Shown here: piece by piece, positions 18,229-27,620 of the stretch
How positions within the stretch are numbered: the stretch's first letter is position 1
Layout of the letters: every line of letters starts with the position of its first letter
Assembly (NCBI GenBank): GCA_945860165.1
Contig: CAMAPL010000001.1
Location: 124,001 to 188,000, forward strand
Source: Rhizobium sp. Q54
GTDB taxonomy: Bacteria; Pseudomonadota; Alphaproteobacteria; Micropepsales; Micropepsaceae
Direction: 5' to 3'
Length of the DNA: 64,000 nucleotides
Program-made: the position numbers and the translations under genes
The notes under the pieces: model-generated
Databases searched by the model: none
The model's input: the letters and a program-made list of their open reading frames with translations, nothing else
What the model was told of the DNA's origin: nothing

Positions 18229-18873
18229 TTACACTTCGCTGGCGCTGCTGATGACCTTGGCGGCGAGGCCGTACTTGACCGCATCTTCGGCGCCCATCCA
18301 GAAATTGCGCTCGGTATCGGCCACGACCTTTTCATAGCTCTGGCCGGTCTCGTCGGAAATTTCCTTGATCAGGCGGGCACGCATCTTGAGAATTTCTTCC
18401 GCCTCGATGGTGATGTCGCTGGCCTGGCCGCGCACGCCGCCCAGGGGCTGGTGCAGCAGGAAGCGGGTGAAGGGCAGGCAGAAACGGTTTTCCTTTTTCG
18501 CGCCCAGGAAGATGTGCGCGCCGGCGCTGGCGACCCAGCCGGTGCCAATCATCTTCACCTTGTTGCCGACGAAACGGATCATGTCGTGGATGGTGTCGCC
18601 CGACTCCACATGGCCGCCCGGCGAATTGACGATGACGCGAATGTCGCCGTCGCTTTCGGCATAGGCCAGAAGCTGAGCGGTAACCCGCTCGGCCATCTTC
18701 ATGTCCACTTCGCCGAACACCAGGATGGTGCGCGACTTGTAAAGCGCCTTGGCAATCTCGCTGGATTGCAGTTCTGGGGCCTTGGACTTCTCGTCTTCTT
18801 TTTCGTCATTCTCGTCGGCGCGGCGCAAGGGCAGTCTCCGGGATTCGGGGGTTGAGAGCAGTCTAGCGATCAT
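18229..18873 (-). CDS. ClpP-like serine protease (ATP-dependent Clp proteolytic subunit paralogue)
   Basis: 214 aa. The ClpP-type catalytic triad is present: S116 in GWVASAGAH, H141 in RFLLHQPLGG and D186 in ADTERNFW. IVNSPGGHVESG is the usual ClpP strand-turn motif. It differs from housekeeping ClpP by a charged N-terminal extension (residues 18-33, rich in Asp, Glu and Lys) and by Trp/Val/Ala changes around the serine. The start at 18873 is MIARLL; an upstream open stretch overlaps the sirtuin gene. No Clp ATPase gene is adjacent. Confidence 0.88.
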   Translation of the reverse strand: MIARLLSTPESRRLPLRRADENDEKEDEKSKAPELQSSEIAKALYKSRTILVFGEVDMKMAERVTAQLLAYAESDGDIRVIVNSPGGHVESGDTIHDMIRFVGNKVKMIGTGWVASAGAHIFLGAKKENRFCLPFTRFLLHQPLGGVRGQASDITIEAEEILKMRARLIKEISDETGQSYEKVVADTERNFWMGAEDAVKYGLAAKVISSASEV

Positions 18874-18892
18874 AGTGGTACGGGCAACCCGC

Positions 18893-19657
18893 TTATAAAG
18901 CGTCAACAACCGCGCGCATTGTAGGGCCAATACCGGCATTTGCGACCAGATCGGCGTAACGGTCCTGCGGGGTCTCGTCCCGGTTCAGGATCGCCAGCCG
19001 CGCCCCGTTGCGCTTGGCCATCAGCGGGAAGCCTGCCGCCGGGTACACGGCCAGCGACGACCCCATCACCAGCATCAGGTCGCAGGCCAGGGTCGCCGCC
19101 TCCGCCCGCAGCATTTCATCCTGCGGCATAGGCTGGCCGAAGGAGATGGTAGCGGTCTTAACGATCCCGCCGCACCCCGCACAATCGGGCGCCTCGCCAT
19201 TGAGGTCGAAATGGGCGCGAATGTCCGGGATTTCGACCCGCTTGCCGCAGCCCAGGCATTTGGCATAGCGGGTATTGCCGTGCAGCTCGATCACATGGCC
19301 GTCCGGCACAACACCAATTTGTTCGAGGGCAGCCTGATGCAGGGCATCGATATTCTGGGTGATGACATGGCTGACCCTGCCCTGCCCCACCAGTTCAGCC
19401 ACGGCCCGGTGGCCGTCATTGGGCTGCACCGCGTTCCAGGTGTCTTCCATTTCGAAACGCCGCTGCCAGGAAACGCGGCGGGCCTGCGTATCACGAACAT
19501 AGTCCTGAAATTCCACCGGCATCATCTTGGTCCAGATGCCGCCGGGCGAACGAAAATCGAGAATGCCGGACTCGGTGGACATGCCCGCCCCCGTGAATAT
19601 CACGGTACGACGCGCGGACCGGATCAGCGCGGCCAGGGCCGCCTCTTCGTCGGTCAA
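18893..19657 (-). CDS. cobB: Sirtuin, NAD-dependent protein deacylase
   Basis: 254 aa. The Sir2 core is complete: GAGMSTESGILDFRSPGG (NAD binding), TQNIDALHQ, catalytic His in VIELHGN, zinc cysteines CLGC and CAGC, and VMGSSLAVYPAAG near the end. It removes acyl groups from lysines with NAD. The start is probably the TTG at 19657 overlapping the DUF3617 stop as TTGA, giving MTDEEAALAALIRSARR, the usual family N-terminus. A TTG 14 codons upstream is the alternative. It lies 19 bases before the ClpP-like gene. Confidence 0.88.
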   Translation of the reverse strand: MTDEEAALAALIRSARRTVIFTGAGMSTESGILDFRSPGGIWTKMMPVEFQDYVRDTQARRVSWQRRFEMEDTWNAVQPNDGHRAVAELVGQGRVSHVITQNIDALHQAALEQIGVVPDGHVIELHGNTRYAKCLGCGKRVEIPDIRAHFDLNGEAPDCAGCGGIVKTATISFGQPMPQDEMLRAEAATLACDLMLVMGSSLAVYPAAGFPLMAKRNGARLAILNRDETPQDRYADLVANAGIGPTMRAVVDAL

Positions 19658-20178
19658 TGCGGCTTGGCCGGGAATTTGAACGGTTTCACCGTGCCGCAAT
19701 CGGCCTTCACCCAGTCGCCGGTATAATGCGTGCTCATCTGGTGCGGCTGGCCGCGCATCGCCCCCTTGAAGTTGTATGACCCTTCATAGTGATCGTTGCC
19801 GCGCCAACTCACCTGGGAGCGGCCCGTGCCTTCCATGGCGCCGCGGCACACGATCTCACTTTCGACCGAATTGGCGCTCTGCTTCAGGATGCGCGGCGTG
19901 CAGTTCATCTGGTTCTGCACCTACATCCGCGATATCGCATCTTTATCGATCTCTTCCTCCGTCATGCAGATTTGCGTCTTCACGGGCTCCCCGCCTATGC
20001 CGGGCAGCTTAATGCCGCGCGATTTCATCATCGCCATCGCTTCAGGCGGCAGTTGCGGCATCGCCATCTGCATGGTGGTGGTGATGTTCCACAGGCCCGG
20101 CTTGCCATGCGGCGCGGCCAGCACGGCGGATGGCGCAAGAACGAGCATCGTGACGGCAATTCCCAAAATCCGTTTCAT
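19654..20178 (-). pseudogene. DUF3617-type secreted protein, interrupted by TAG
   Basis: A 175-codon frame with a signal peptide (MKRILGIAVTMLVLAPSAVLA), then HGKPGLWNITTTMQM and MPQLPPEAMAMM, typical of DUF3617. TAG at 19921-19923 cuts it after QICMTEEEIDKDAISRM. The same frame continues undamaged as VQNQMNCTPRILKQS, a DYEG-like HYEGSYNF segment and HQMSTHYTGDWVKADCG to the stop. The C-terminal half contains the conserved Cys pair of the family. Function is unknown; the protein is exported to the periplasm. It overlaps the sirtuin start. Confidence 0.8.
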
Positions 20179-20286
20179 GGCGCGTTTCCCTGTCCGTAGC
20201 GGCGGCAAATCTGGCACGCCCGCTGCGGCTTGAAAAGCGCGGCAATAGCATTACTTCTGACGCCGCCATTCGCACGGGGATGCAAC

Positions 20287-21072
20287 ATGACCAGGCCCAA
20301 AGCCCTTATCACCGGGGCTTCCACCGGAATCGGAAAATCCTATGCCCAGCGCCTGGGGCGGCGCGGCTACGACCTTGTGCTGGTGGCGCGCGACAAGGCG
20401 CGGCTGGAAGCGCTGGCGGCTGAGCTTCGCAGCGGCGGCGCGCAATCCGAAGTGCTGGTCGCGGACCTGACGCAAAGCGCCGATGTCGTGCAGGTGGAGA
20501 AGAAGCTGGAGAACGATGGCGCTCTCACCTTCTTCCTCAACAATGCCGGCATCGCCACCGTCGAACACCACCTTCACACCAAAGTGGAGACTATGGAAAG
20601 ACTGGTGGCGCTGAACGTGACGGCGGCGACGCGGCTGGCGCTGGCGGCGGGCCGCGCATTCACGGCGCGCAAGTCGGGTATCATTGTGAACATGGCCTCT
20701 GCGGTGGCCCTCAACCCGGAACGGTTCAACGGCGTCTATAGCGGCTCCAAGGCCTTCCTGCTGGCGCTGTCCCACGCCCTGACGCGCGAGCTGAACGCCA
20801 ACGGTGTCACCATCCAGACCGTCCTGCCCGGCATCATCCGCACCGAAATCTGGGAGCGTTCCGGCAAGGACGTCAGCACCCTGCCCCCGGAACGCACCAT
20901 GGATGTGGACGAACTGGTGGACGCCGCGCTGAAGGGCCTGGACCTGGGCGAGCGCATCACCATCCCGTCCCTGCCCGATGTCCAGGACCTTGCCGATGCC
21001 GAAACTGCGCGGCTGAAGCTGGGCCCGAACCTGTCCTGGAAACATCCGGCGGCGCGTTACAAAAACGTCTGA
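20287..21072 (+). CDS. Short-chain dehydrogenase/reductase
   Basis: 261 aa classical SDR. The NAD(P)-binding loop is TGASTGIGKSYA, followed by NNAG, a catalytic Ser in NMASAVAL and the YSGSK motif (Y and K). A basic residue after the glycine loop (VARDKARLEAL) suggests NADP preference. The substrate is unknown. The ATG at 20287 is chosen because MTRPKALITGASTG fits the family. It is convergent with ppa, and their stops are 12 bases apart. Confidence 0.88.
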   Translation: MTRPKALITGASTGIGKSYAQRLGRRGYDLVLVARDKARLEALAAELRSGGAQSEVLVADLTQSADVVQVEKKLENDGALTFFLNNAGIATVEHHLHTKVETMERLVALNVTAATRLALAAGRAFTARKSGIIVNMASAVALNPERFNGVYSGSKAFLLALSHALTRELNANGVTIQTVLPGIIRTEIWERSGKDVSTLPPERTMDVDELVDAALKGLDLGERITIPSLPDVQDLADAETARLKLGPNLSWKHPAARYKNV

Positions 21073-21084
21073 CCAGAAGGGATT

Positions 21085-21618
21085 TTAAAGCTGGGATTTG
21101 GCGCGCGCGACGCCATCCTGAATCATTTTTTTTGCTTCGGCGGCGTCGCCCCAGCGGATGATCTTGACCCATTTTCCGGGTTCCAGATCCTTGTAGTGGG
21201 CGAAGAAATGCTCGATCTGCTTGACTGTAATTTCGGGCAGATCGCCGTAGCTGGTGATGCCGTCGAAACGCTGGGTGATGTGCGAGGACGGCACCGCCAC
21301 GATCTTCTCGTCCATGCCGGCATTGTCTTCCATCAGCAGCACGCCGACCGGGCGCACGCTCATCACTGCGCCCGGCGCGATGGCGCGGGAATTGGCAATC
21401 AGCACATCGACCGGATCGCCGTCGCCCGACAGCGTGTGCGGGATAAAACCGTAATTGCCGGGGTAGCGCATCGCCGTATAGAGAAAGCGGTCCACCACCA
21501 GCGCCCCGGAGGCCTTGTCCAGCTCATACTTGATCGGCTCGCCGCCGATCGGCACTTCGATAATGACATTGACGTCATCGGGAGCATTTTTTCCGACCGG
21601 AATCTGGTCTACGCGCAT
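21085..21618 (-). CDS. ppa: Inorganic pyrophosphatase, family I
   Basis: 177 aa, soluble Mg-dependent hydrolase of pyrophosphate. Family marks: [34 protein letters not shown], the signature DGDPVDVLI, and [16 protein letters not shown]. The start MRVDQIPVG at 21618 matches the family, and the longer upstream frame is not needed. This window also encodes the membrane pyrophosphatase hppA, so the cell has both soluble and energy-conserving routes. Confidence 0.95.
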   Translation of the reverse strand: MRVDQIPVGKNAPDDVNVIIEVPIGGEPIKYELDKASGALVVDRFLYTAMRYPGNYGFIPHTLSGDGDPVDVLIANSRAIAPGAVMSVRPVGVLLMEDNAGMDEKIVAVPSSHITQRFDGITSYGDLPEITVKQIEHFFAHYKDLEPGKWVKIIRWGDAAEAKKMIQDGVARAKSQL

Positions 21619-21751
21619 GAAGCAGGTCCTGAATGGAGGCGCCGGGGTGATAAGTTCAATGCTGCGGTGCGTCAACCCGCCCGCGACAATTGGCACGAAA
21701 CGCCTCTAGTTTGCCCCCTCTTGTTTGCCAATGTTCATTCCAGGAGCAGTC

Positions 21752-22810
21752 ATGCAGACCAAGGCCTTCGCCGTTCAGTCCGCCACCACCCCTTTCGCCC
21801 ACACCACCATCGCGCGCCGCGCGCCTGGCCCCAAGGATGTCGCCATCGAGGTCCTGTTCTGCGGCGTCTGCCACAGCGACCTGCACACCGCGCGCAGCGA
21901 ATGGCCGGGCACCCAGTATCCCTGCGTGCCGGGCCACGAGATCATCGGCAAGGTCACCGCCGTCGGCGCCCAGGTGAAAAAATTCAAACCGGGCCAGACC
22001 GTCGGTGTCGGCTGCCTGGTGGACAGTTGCCGTACCTGTTGCTCCTGCGAAGAATACCTGGAGCAGTATTGCGACGGACCGGTCGGTTTCACCGGCACCT
22101 ATAATGGACCGGTCGGCGGTGGCACCAACACCCATGGCGGCTATAGCGCCGCTATCACGGTCGATGAGCATTTCGTGCTGGCCATCAATCATGCCGAAAA
22201 CGACCTGGCGGCGGCCGCGCCGCTGCTGTGCGCAGGCATCACCACCTGGTCGCCGCTCAAGCACTGGAAGGCCGGGCCCGGCAAGAAGGTCGGCGTGGTC
22301 GGCATAGGCGGGCTGGGCCATATGGGCGTGAAACTCAGCCATGCGCTTGGCGCGCATACGGTGGCCTTCACCACCTCGCCCGACAAGATCGCCGATGCCA
22401 AGGCGCTGGGCGCCGACGAAGTCGTGGTGTCGAAGAATGAAGATGAGATGGCAAAGCACATCAATAGCTTCGACCTGATCCTCAACACCGTGGCGGCATC
22501 GCACAATCTAGACGCCTTTTCCACGCTTCTGAAGCGTGACGGCACCATGGTGGTGGTAGGCGTGCCGGCCTCGCCGCATCCCTCGCCCGCCGTGTTCAAC
22601 CTGATCATAAAGCGCCGCAGCATCGCCGGATCGGTTATCGGCGGGATTGCCGAGACCCAGGAGATGCTGGATTTCTGCGCCAAGCACGGCATCACCTCGG
22701 ATATCGAGGTGATCGCCATGCAGGATATCGAGACAGCATATGCCCGAATGCTGAAAAGCGATGTGAAGTACCGCTTCGTCATCGACATGGCGACGCTGAA
22801 GAACGGCTAG
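21752..22810 (+). CDS. Zinc alcohol/aldehyde reductase, YahK/CAD type
   Basis: 352 aa MDR-family enzyme. The catalytic zinc ligands lie in CGVCHSDLH and GHEIIG, the structural zinc cysteines in DSCRTCCSCEEYLEQYC, and the Rossmann loop is VGIGGLGHMG. The match is to the cinnamyl-alcohol-dehydrogenase-like group that reduces aldehydes with NADPH. The ATG at 21752 has GGAG eight bases upstream. A strong terminator follows at 22824. Confidence 0.9.
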   Translation: MQTKAFAVQSATTPFAHTTIARRAPGPKDVAIEVLFCGVCHSDLHTARSEWPGTQYPCVPGHEIIGKVTAVGAQVKKFKPGQTVGVGCLVDSCRTCCSCEEYLEQYCDGPVGFTGTYNGPVGGGTNTHGGYSAAITVDEHFVLAINHAENDLAAAAPLLCAGITTWSPLKHWKAGPGKKVGVVGIGGLGHMGVKLSHALGAHTVAFTTSPDKIADAKALGADEVVVSKNEDEMAKHINSFDLILNTVAASHNLDAFSTLLKRDGTMVVVGVPASPHPSPAVFNLIIKRRSIAGSVIGGIAETQEMLDFCAKHGITSDIEVIAMQDIETAYARMLKSDVKYRFVIDMATLKNG

Positions 22811-22823
22811 GTCCGGCGCAAAA

Positions 22824-22857
22824 GAAAAACCCCGCGATTTGTGTCGCGGGGGTTTTT
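22824..22857 (+). terminator. Rho-independent terminator after the alcohol dehydrogenase
   Basis: CCCCGCGA and TCGCGGGG form a stem with a short ATTTGTG loop, flanked by A-tract and T-tract, 14 bases after the stop. It could work in both directions but fits the plus-strand gene best. Confidence 0.9.
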
Positions 22858-22927
22858 CATTGTACTAGCTGTAGGTCCGGGCCTGGGCTGTCCTGGCCTT
22901 GCGCGCTTTCTTGTTCGGCTTCACTTT

Positions 22928-23210
22928 TCATTCCAGGGCGGCGATGCGCTGCTTGGCAGCCGACAGATCAGCATTGGCCTGGCCGGCCTTCTGCTCGGCA
23001 ATCAGCGACGGCGACTTGGCGTCATGGCCCACGCCCAACGCTTCCTTGCCAACGCCATAAGCGTCATCGGTGCGGACCCGCACGTTCGCAGCGCGGCGGT
23101 CGGCGGCGTTGGCCGAGTTCTGTGCATTTTCCACCGACTCTCGGGTGCCCCCCAAGCGTCACGCCTAGCGCCAGAACCGCGATCATTGACTTGCTTGCCG
23201 TGGATTTCAT
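22928..23210 (-). pseudogene. Small helical envelope protein (Lpp-like), frameshifted at a C/G run
   Basis: Starts MKSTASKSMIAVLALGVTLG (signal-like). A run of six C (23148-23153, plus strand) then throws the frame. With one base fewer the protein continues TRESVENAQNSANAAD, RTDDAYGVGKEALGVG and ends QANADLSAAKQRIAALE, a coiled-coil-like tail that recalls alanine-zipper lipoproteins. No lipobox Cys is visible in either frame. Either a real decay event or a homopolymer sequencing error. Confidence 0.55.
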
Positions 23211-23363
23211 CCAGTCTCTCCCTAAGGGGGCCCGCTCGCTTTGGGCGTGTTGAAGGTGAGGCATGAACAGTCGCGCCGGTGGCCGTATTGTGGCGCGGGC
23301 TGGACCGCCAAAAAGGCGCGGAGCAGATTGGAACTTTTGGAACTCGTCGGCGTTGGCGGCGGG
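23211..23363. other. Intergenic gap with no supported gene
   Basis: Upstream of the small envelope protein and downstream of the JmjC gene. Open frames here are shadows with no family resemblance. No clear promoter or terminator is visible. Confidence 0.5.
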
Positions 23364-24545
23364 CTATGCGACGTTTTCCACCAGCACCACACCTGAGCGC
23401 GCCAGAACAGCCAGACTCTTTTTCAAGTCGGCGCGCGCGGAATCACTTTCCAGGGTGGCGGACAGTTCGGCGACACGCACCGCACGGGCGTTGTGCAGCT
23501 GGCTAAGCGCGGGAATCAATGTACGCGGCACGGTCCAGAACTTGTTCACCGCCTTGAATTCGAAACTCTCGCCGAACGGCGTCAGCGGCAGGCGATTGAG
23601 GGTGGCCAGCCGCACCAGGCTGCCATCGCTGATGTCCGAGAACTGCTCGTATGGTGAACCCGGCAGGCGGATATGCGGGGTGTGCCCAATATTGGCGTCC
23701 CACTGGCCCAGAAAATCGGTCATCGCCCGGTCGTTCAGCACCTCGTCCAGCAAGCCGCGCAGCATTTTCATCTGGGCGGCCTGCGCCGCCTCGCCCTGCA
23801 ATGCGGGAAGGTCGGCGCGCACCTGTGCCTCGCTACGCAATTTCGATACCGCCCATCCCAGAAGATCGATGCCCTTGGGCGGGGTCAGCGAAACCGTCAG
23901 ATGCAGGCTGGGCTCGTTGAGCGGATGGACCACATGCCACCAACCGCGCGGGATATAGATGGCATCGCCTTCCTTCATCACCCCTTCCCACACCGGATCG
24001 CCGGTCGGCTGGACCGGCTTTTCGAGATCGTCTTCCAGCGGATACAGGCGGGTGGGCTTGTAGACCTTCCAGCGCTTCTTGCCGGAGATCTGCAGGATGA
24101 TCGAATCCTGCGGGTCCCAGTGCAGGTCAAAGGCCTTCTGGCTGTGCCAGGCGGCATAAAGATTGGCATAGGTGTCGGTCTTGAGCGCGGCCTGGACCAC
24201 CTGCATCAGTTCGCGCAGGCGGGGACTGACTTCCTGCACATCGTTGAGGATCAGCGAAGCGCCTTCGGCGAGGCAGACCGCCAGCCCGCCCGAATCCAGA
24301 CGCGGCGTGCCCATGTGCGGCGGGGTGATATAGCGCATCGGATCGGTCGCCTGGCCGTCCTTGAACAACTTGAAGCGCGGCGGCATCAGCCGGTGGGTTT
24401 CCAGCACCGTGTTGAGCTCATCCCAGCTGAACAGACCGGCGAAGCGGTCGGCCTGGCCCTGCATCCGGGCGAAGGACTTGCCCCAATGGTCGCGGAGAAA
24501 TTTGTCACGGTTCAGCGGCGCAATGATCTGATCGAATTCCAGCAT
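23364..24545 (-). CDS. JmjC/cupin-4 domain Fe(II)/2-oxoglutarate oxygenase
   Basis: 393 aa. The JmjC_2 (cupin superfamily) fold is visible: the iron triad H142-W-D144 in AFDLHWDPQDS and H204 in IPRGWWHVVHP, with LQISGKKRWKVY between them. The family includes the ribosomal oxygenase YcfD, but this sequence belongs to a different subgroup and its target is unknown. It is the last of three oxygenase genes in one operon, four bases after its neighbour (stop TGA, GACC, ATG). The only intact member of the three. Confidence 0.85.
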   Translation of the reverse strand: MLEFDQIIAPLNRDKFLRDHWGKSFARMQGQADRFAGLFSWDELNTVLETHRLMPPRFKLFKDGQATDPMRYITPPHMGTPRLDSGGLAVCLAEGASLILNDVQEVSPRLRELMQVVQAALKTDTYANLYAAWHSQKAFDLHWDPQDSIILQISGKKRWKVYKPTRLYPLEDDLEKPVQPTGDPVWEGVMKEGDAIYIPRGWWHVVHPLNEPSLHLTVSLTPPKGIDLLGWAVSKLRSEAQVRADLPALQGEAAQAAQMKMLRGLLDEVLNDRAMTDFLGQWDANIGHTPHIRLPGSPYEQFSDISDGSLVRLATLNRLPLTPFGESFEFKAVNKFWTVPRTLIPALSQLHNARAVRVAELSATLESDSARADLKKSLAVLARSGVVLVENVA

Positions 24546-24549
24546 GGTC

Positions 24550-25947
24550 TCAGCTTAGCTTTTCGGTATCGCGCTCGCCATAGAGAAAAGTAACGTTGAT
24601 ACGGCGGTTGTCATAGCCTTCCTGGAACCGGATCTTGTCGGACTTGTGCAGAAGGTCGGAATCGAAAATCACCGCCCGGTTGCTGCGATAGGGCACGGTG
24701 AGGGCTTTGGCGTGGTTGCGCGCCAGAAAATCGCGTATCGCCGGCTGGTCCCGGTTGAATTGGGTGAAGTCCCAATTGCGCGGCGCCGCCACGTCCCACA
24801 CCAGCAGCCCGCCGCTTTGCGGATCGAGATTGGCTTCGTCCGGCGTGATCCAGAAATTGACGTTCACCACCGCATCGTCGGCATGGATGTGGACGCCTTC
24901 CATGGCGCTGTCATACTTGAAGGCCTAGGCATATTTCAGGGGAAGGTCGCCGCAGATCCCGGAGAAAACGCTGCGGAATTCCTCGGCGATCTGCGCCAGC
25001 AGCGGCGCCGAAAAGCCGTGCTCTGGAAAGGCCCCGATATAACCGCTGTCATAGCCGGTGCGCCACACGGTCGAACCAAGACAGAAGCGGCGCAAGGCGG
25101 CCAGCGCTTCATCGGTCAGAAGATTGTCGATCACCACGACCTTGGGACTGTTTTCGCGCCATTGCCGCGACGCGTCCTCGGCATTGACGGGATTGACCGC
25201 ACGCCCTTCCAGCCGCGCGCCGGCTTCGATCTGCAGGCCGGTGTGGGACGATACGCCCTGCTCCCGCTGCCAGGTTTGTTGCTCGGCATCATGGCGGGCC
25301 TTGTGCGGCAGCGTTTCGCCGACCGGCGCGGCGCTGGCGCCACGTTGCGCAAAAGCATGAAAGGACGCGAACCAGTCAGCGATCCGATGCTGTGCCGCCA
25401 ATGCGGTACCACGTTCATACAGCGCGGCATCAGAGTCCGGTTTCAGCTGCAGCACACGCGCGAAGCAGGATTCCGCATCAGCATGGCGGCCAAGTCCCGC
25501 CAAAGCCAGGCCGCGCTGATGCAGCAGGTTGATGGCCTGGGGTTGCAAAGCCAGCGCAGGACCGGTTGCTGCCAGCGCCTCGGCGTGGCGCTTCAGCCGC
25601 AGCAGTGCCTCGATACGCAGCAGAGTCAATTCCAGATCGCCCGGCATGAGGGCCAGCGCGCGATCAAACACCGCCAGCGCCTCGTCATTACGCCTGGCGC
25701 CGGCCAGCACCACGGCATAGTCCTTGAGCAGGCCGGCATCGAGCGGGCTTTGCGCCACCACGCCCTCCAGCAGCGCCAGTGCTTCGTCGACGCGGCCCTG
25801 CTGGGCGCGCAGCACACCAAGGGGATGGCGAAGCTGGGGGTTGTTCGGTGTAACCGCCAACAGGCGCAGATAGGCATCCTCGGCCCCTGCTAGGTCGCCC
25901 TGCCGGTGTGCTGTCGTCGCCTGATTGTAGAGAGCCTGAAGGTCCAT
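24550..25947 (-). pseudogene. TPR-2-oxoglutarate/Fe(II) oxygenase 2, interrupted by TAG
   Basis: A 466-codon frame. TPR repeats occupy about residues 1-200 (ALYNQATTAHRQGDLAGAE, AVFDRALALMPGDLEL, SCFARVLQLKPDSDAALY). A linker is followed by a 2OG oxygenase domain with H-A-D in GVHIHADDAVVNVNFW, distal His in DSDLLHKSD and the 2OG Arg in NRRINVTFLYGER. Codon 341 is TAG (24925-24927) at the place where the neighbouring paralogue has Trp (KYIWGFKYD against KYA-stop-AFKYD), so TGG to TAG fits. Without the stop the enzyme looks complete. Likely a hydroxylase acting on a protein or peptide held by the TPRs; this is inference. Confidence 0.82.
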
Positions 25948-25951
25948 GCGC

Positions 25952-27364
25952 TCAGCCCGGCGTGCCGGGGTCGCGCTCGCCATAGAGCAGCGTGACGTTG
26001 ATGCGGCGGTTGCAATAGCCGGGCTTGAACCGGATCGTGTCGGTCTGGTGGAACAGGTCGGAATCGAAAATCACCGCCCGGTTGGCGCGGTAGGGGATGG
26101 TCAGTGATTTCGCGCCGCTTTGCGCCAGGAAGTCGCGGATGGCGTCCTCGTCCCGGTTGAATTTCGCAAAGTCCCAGTCCAGCGGCGCCGCCCTGTCCCA
26201 CACCACCAGCCCGCCGCTTTCAGGATCAAGATTGGCGCCGTCAGGCGTGATCCAGAAATTGACATTCACCGCCGCCGCGTCGGCATGGATGCCGATCCCC
26301 TCCAGGCTGCTGTCATACTTGAAGCCCCAGATATATTTCAGCGCATGGTCACCGCAGATGTCCGAAAACACGGTGCGGAATTCCTCCACGATCTGGGCCA
26401 GCAGCGGAGCGGAAAAGCCGCTTTCCGGAAAGGCGCCGATATAGCCGGGGTCATAAGCGTCGCGCCACATGGCCGAGCCCCAGCAATAGCGCCGCATGGC
26501 GGCCAGCGCCTCGTCGCTCAGAAGATTGTCGATCACCACGATCTGGGGGCGGTTGCTGCGCCAGGATTGCGCGGCGGCGGCGGCATTGACCGGATTGATG
26601 GCGGGGCCGGAAAGCCGCGCGCCACCTTCGATATGCGGCTTCGCGCCGGTAACGGTAATGCCCGCCTCCTTGAGATAGGCGGCCTACTCGCGGTCATGCT
26701 GCGCCTTGTGCGGCGGCGGCTCATCGCCCACCGCCGACCAAGTCGCTGCGGCTTTCCATCGCTTGAAGAAGCGGTCAAACCCCGCGAACCATTCGGCGAT
26801 CCTGTGACGGACGGCCAGCGACGTACCCCGGTCATACAGCGCCGGCGTAAAATCAGGCTGCAGCGCCAGGGCGCGATCAAAACAGGCCACCGCTTCTTCG
26901 TGGCGCCCCAGCCCGCGCAAGGCATTGCCGCGACTGTGCAGCAGCATGGCGGTGTTGGGCGTGAAGCTCAGCACCAGATCATAGCAAGCCATCGCATCGT
27001 CATAGCGGTGCAGCGACATCGCCGCGTCGCCCTTGAGTTTCACCAGGTCGGTATTGCCCGGCTGGACCGTCAGCGCATGATCGAAGGCCGCCAGCGCCTC
27101 TTCGAAGCGGCCGGCTTCGCGCAAGACTACGCCGTAATCCAGCAGAATATCGAGATCGTCAGGATTGGTCTCCAGCGCGCCGCCGATCAGGTCCAGCGCC
27201 TCGCCGGTACGACCCTGCTGAGCGAGTGTCACACCCAGTGGATGGCGGATTTGCGGATTGCCCGGATGGAGCGCCAGCAGTTCCAGGAAGCCCCGCTCGG
27301 CCTCGACCAGGTCGCCATGGGCCAGCGCGGCCACCGCCAGGTCAAAGAGGAGCTGATTGTCCAT
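25952..27364 (-). pseudogene. TPR-2-oxoglutarate/Fe(II) oxygenase 1, interrupted by TAG
   Basis: A 471-codon paralogue of the downstream gene with the same layout: TPRs at about 1-205 (HGDLVEAERGFLELLALHP, ACFDRALALQPDFTPALYDR), then a 2OG domain with H-A-D in GIGIHADAAAVNVNFW, DSDLFHQTD and NRRINVTLLYGER. Codon 227 is TAG (26684-26686), in the linker between the TPRs and the catalytic domain. The paralogue has Gln about there, so CAG to TAG is likely. A GTG further on (at 26539) could give a free catalytic domain, but no clear ribosome site supports it. It leads the operon downstream of the tRNA-Glu attachment region. Confidence 0.8.
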
Positions 27365-27581
27365 GGGTTCAGACAAATGAAGCCGAGGCCTCTGTCAGGG
27401 GAGAGATTGGTGCGCCATGGCGCAAACAGACTAAAGTGCGACAAAAAAGAATTGGGGTCAGAGTTGACTAGGATTAAGATCGTGCCGGGCTGCGGCCCGG
27501 CTCACGGCGCTATCGCGCGGGCAGTCAATCAAAGCAGGTTTCTCCAGCCGCCTTCGCCGCTGCGCGGCTCGAAGCGGCACT

Positions 27582-27620
27582 CACTTTTTGTAAGCTCGCT
27601 GAGCTCGCTAACAAAAAGTG
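27582..27620. repeat. Inverted repeat CACTTTTTGT ... ACAAAAAGTG
   Basis: Ten-base perfect arms enclose AAGCTCGC-TGA-GCTCGCT. The right arm runs directly into the tRNA-Glu duplicate. It may be a terminator-like or recombination structure at the element border. Confidence 0.6.
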
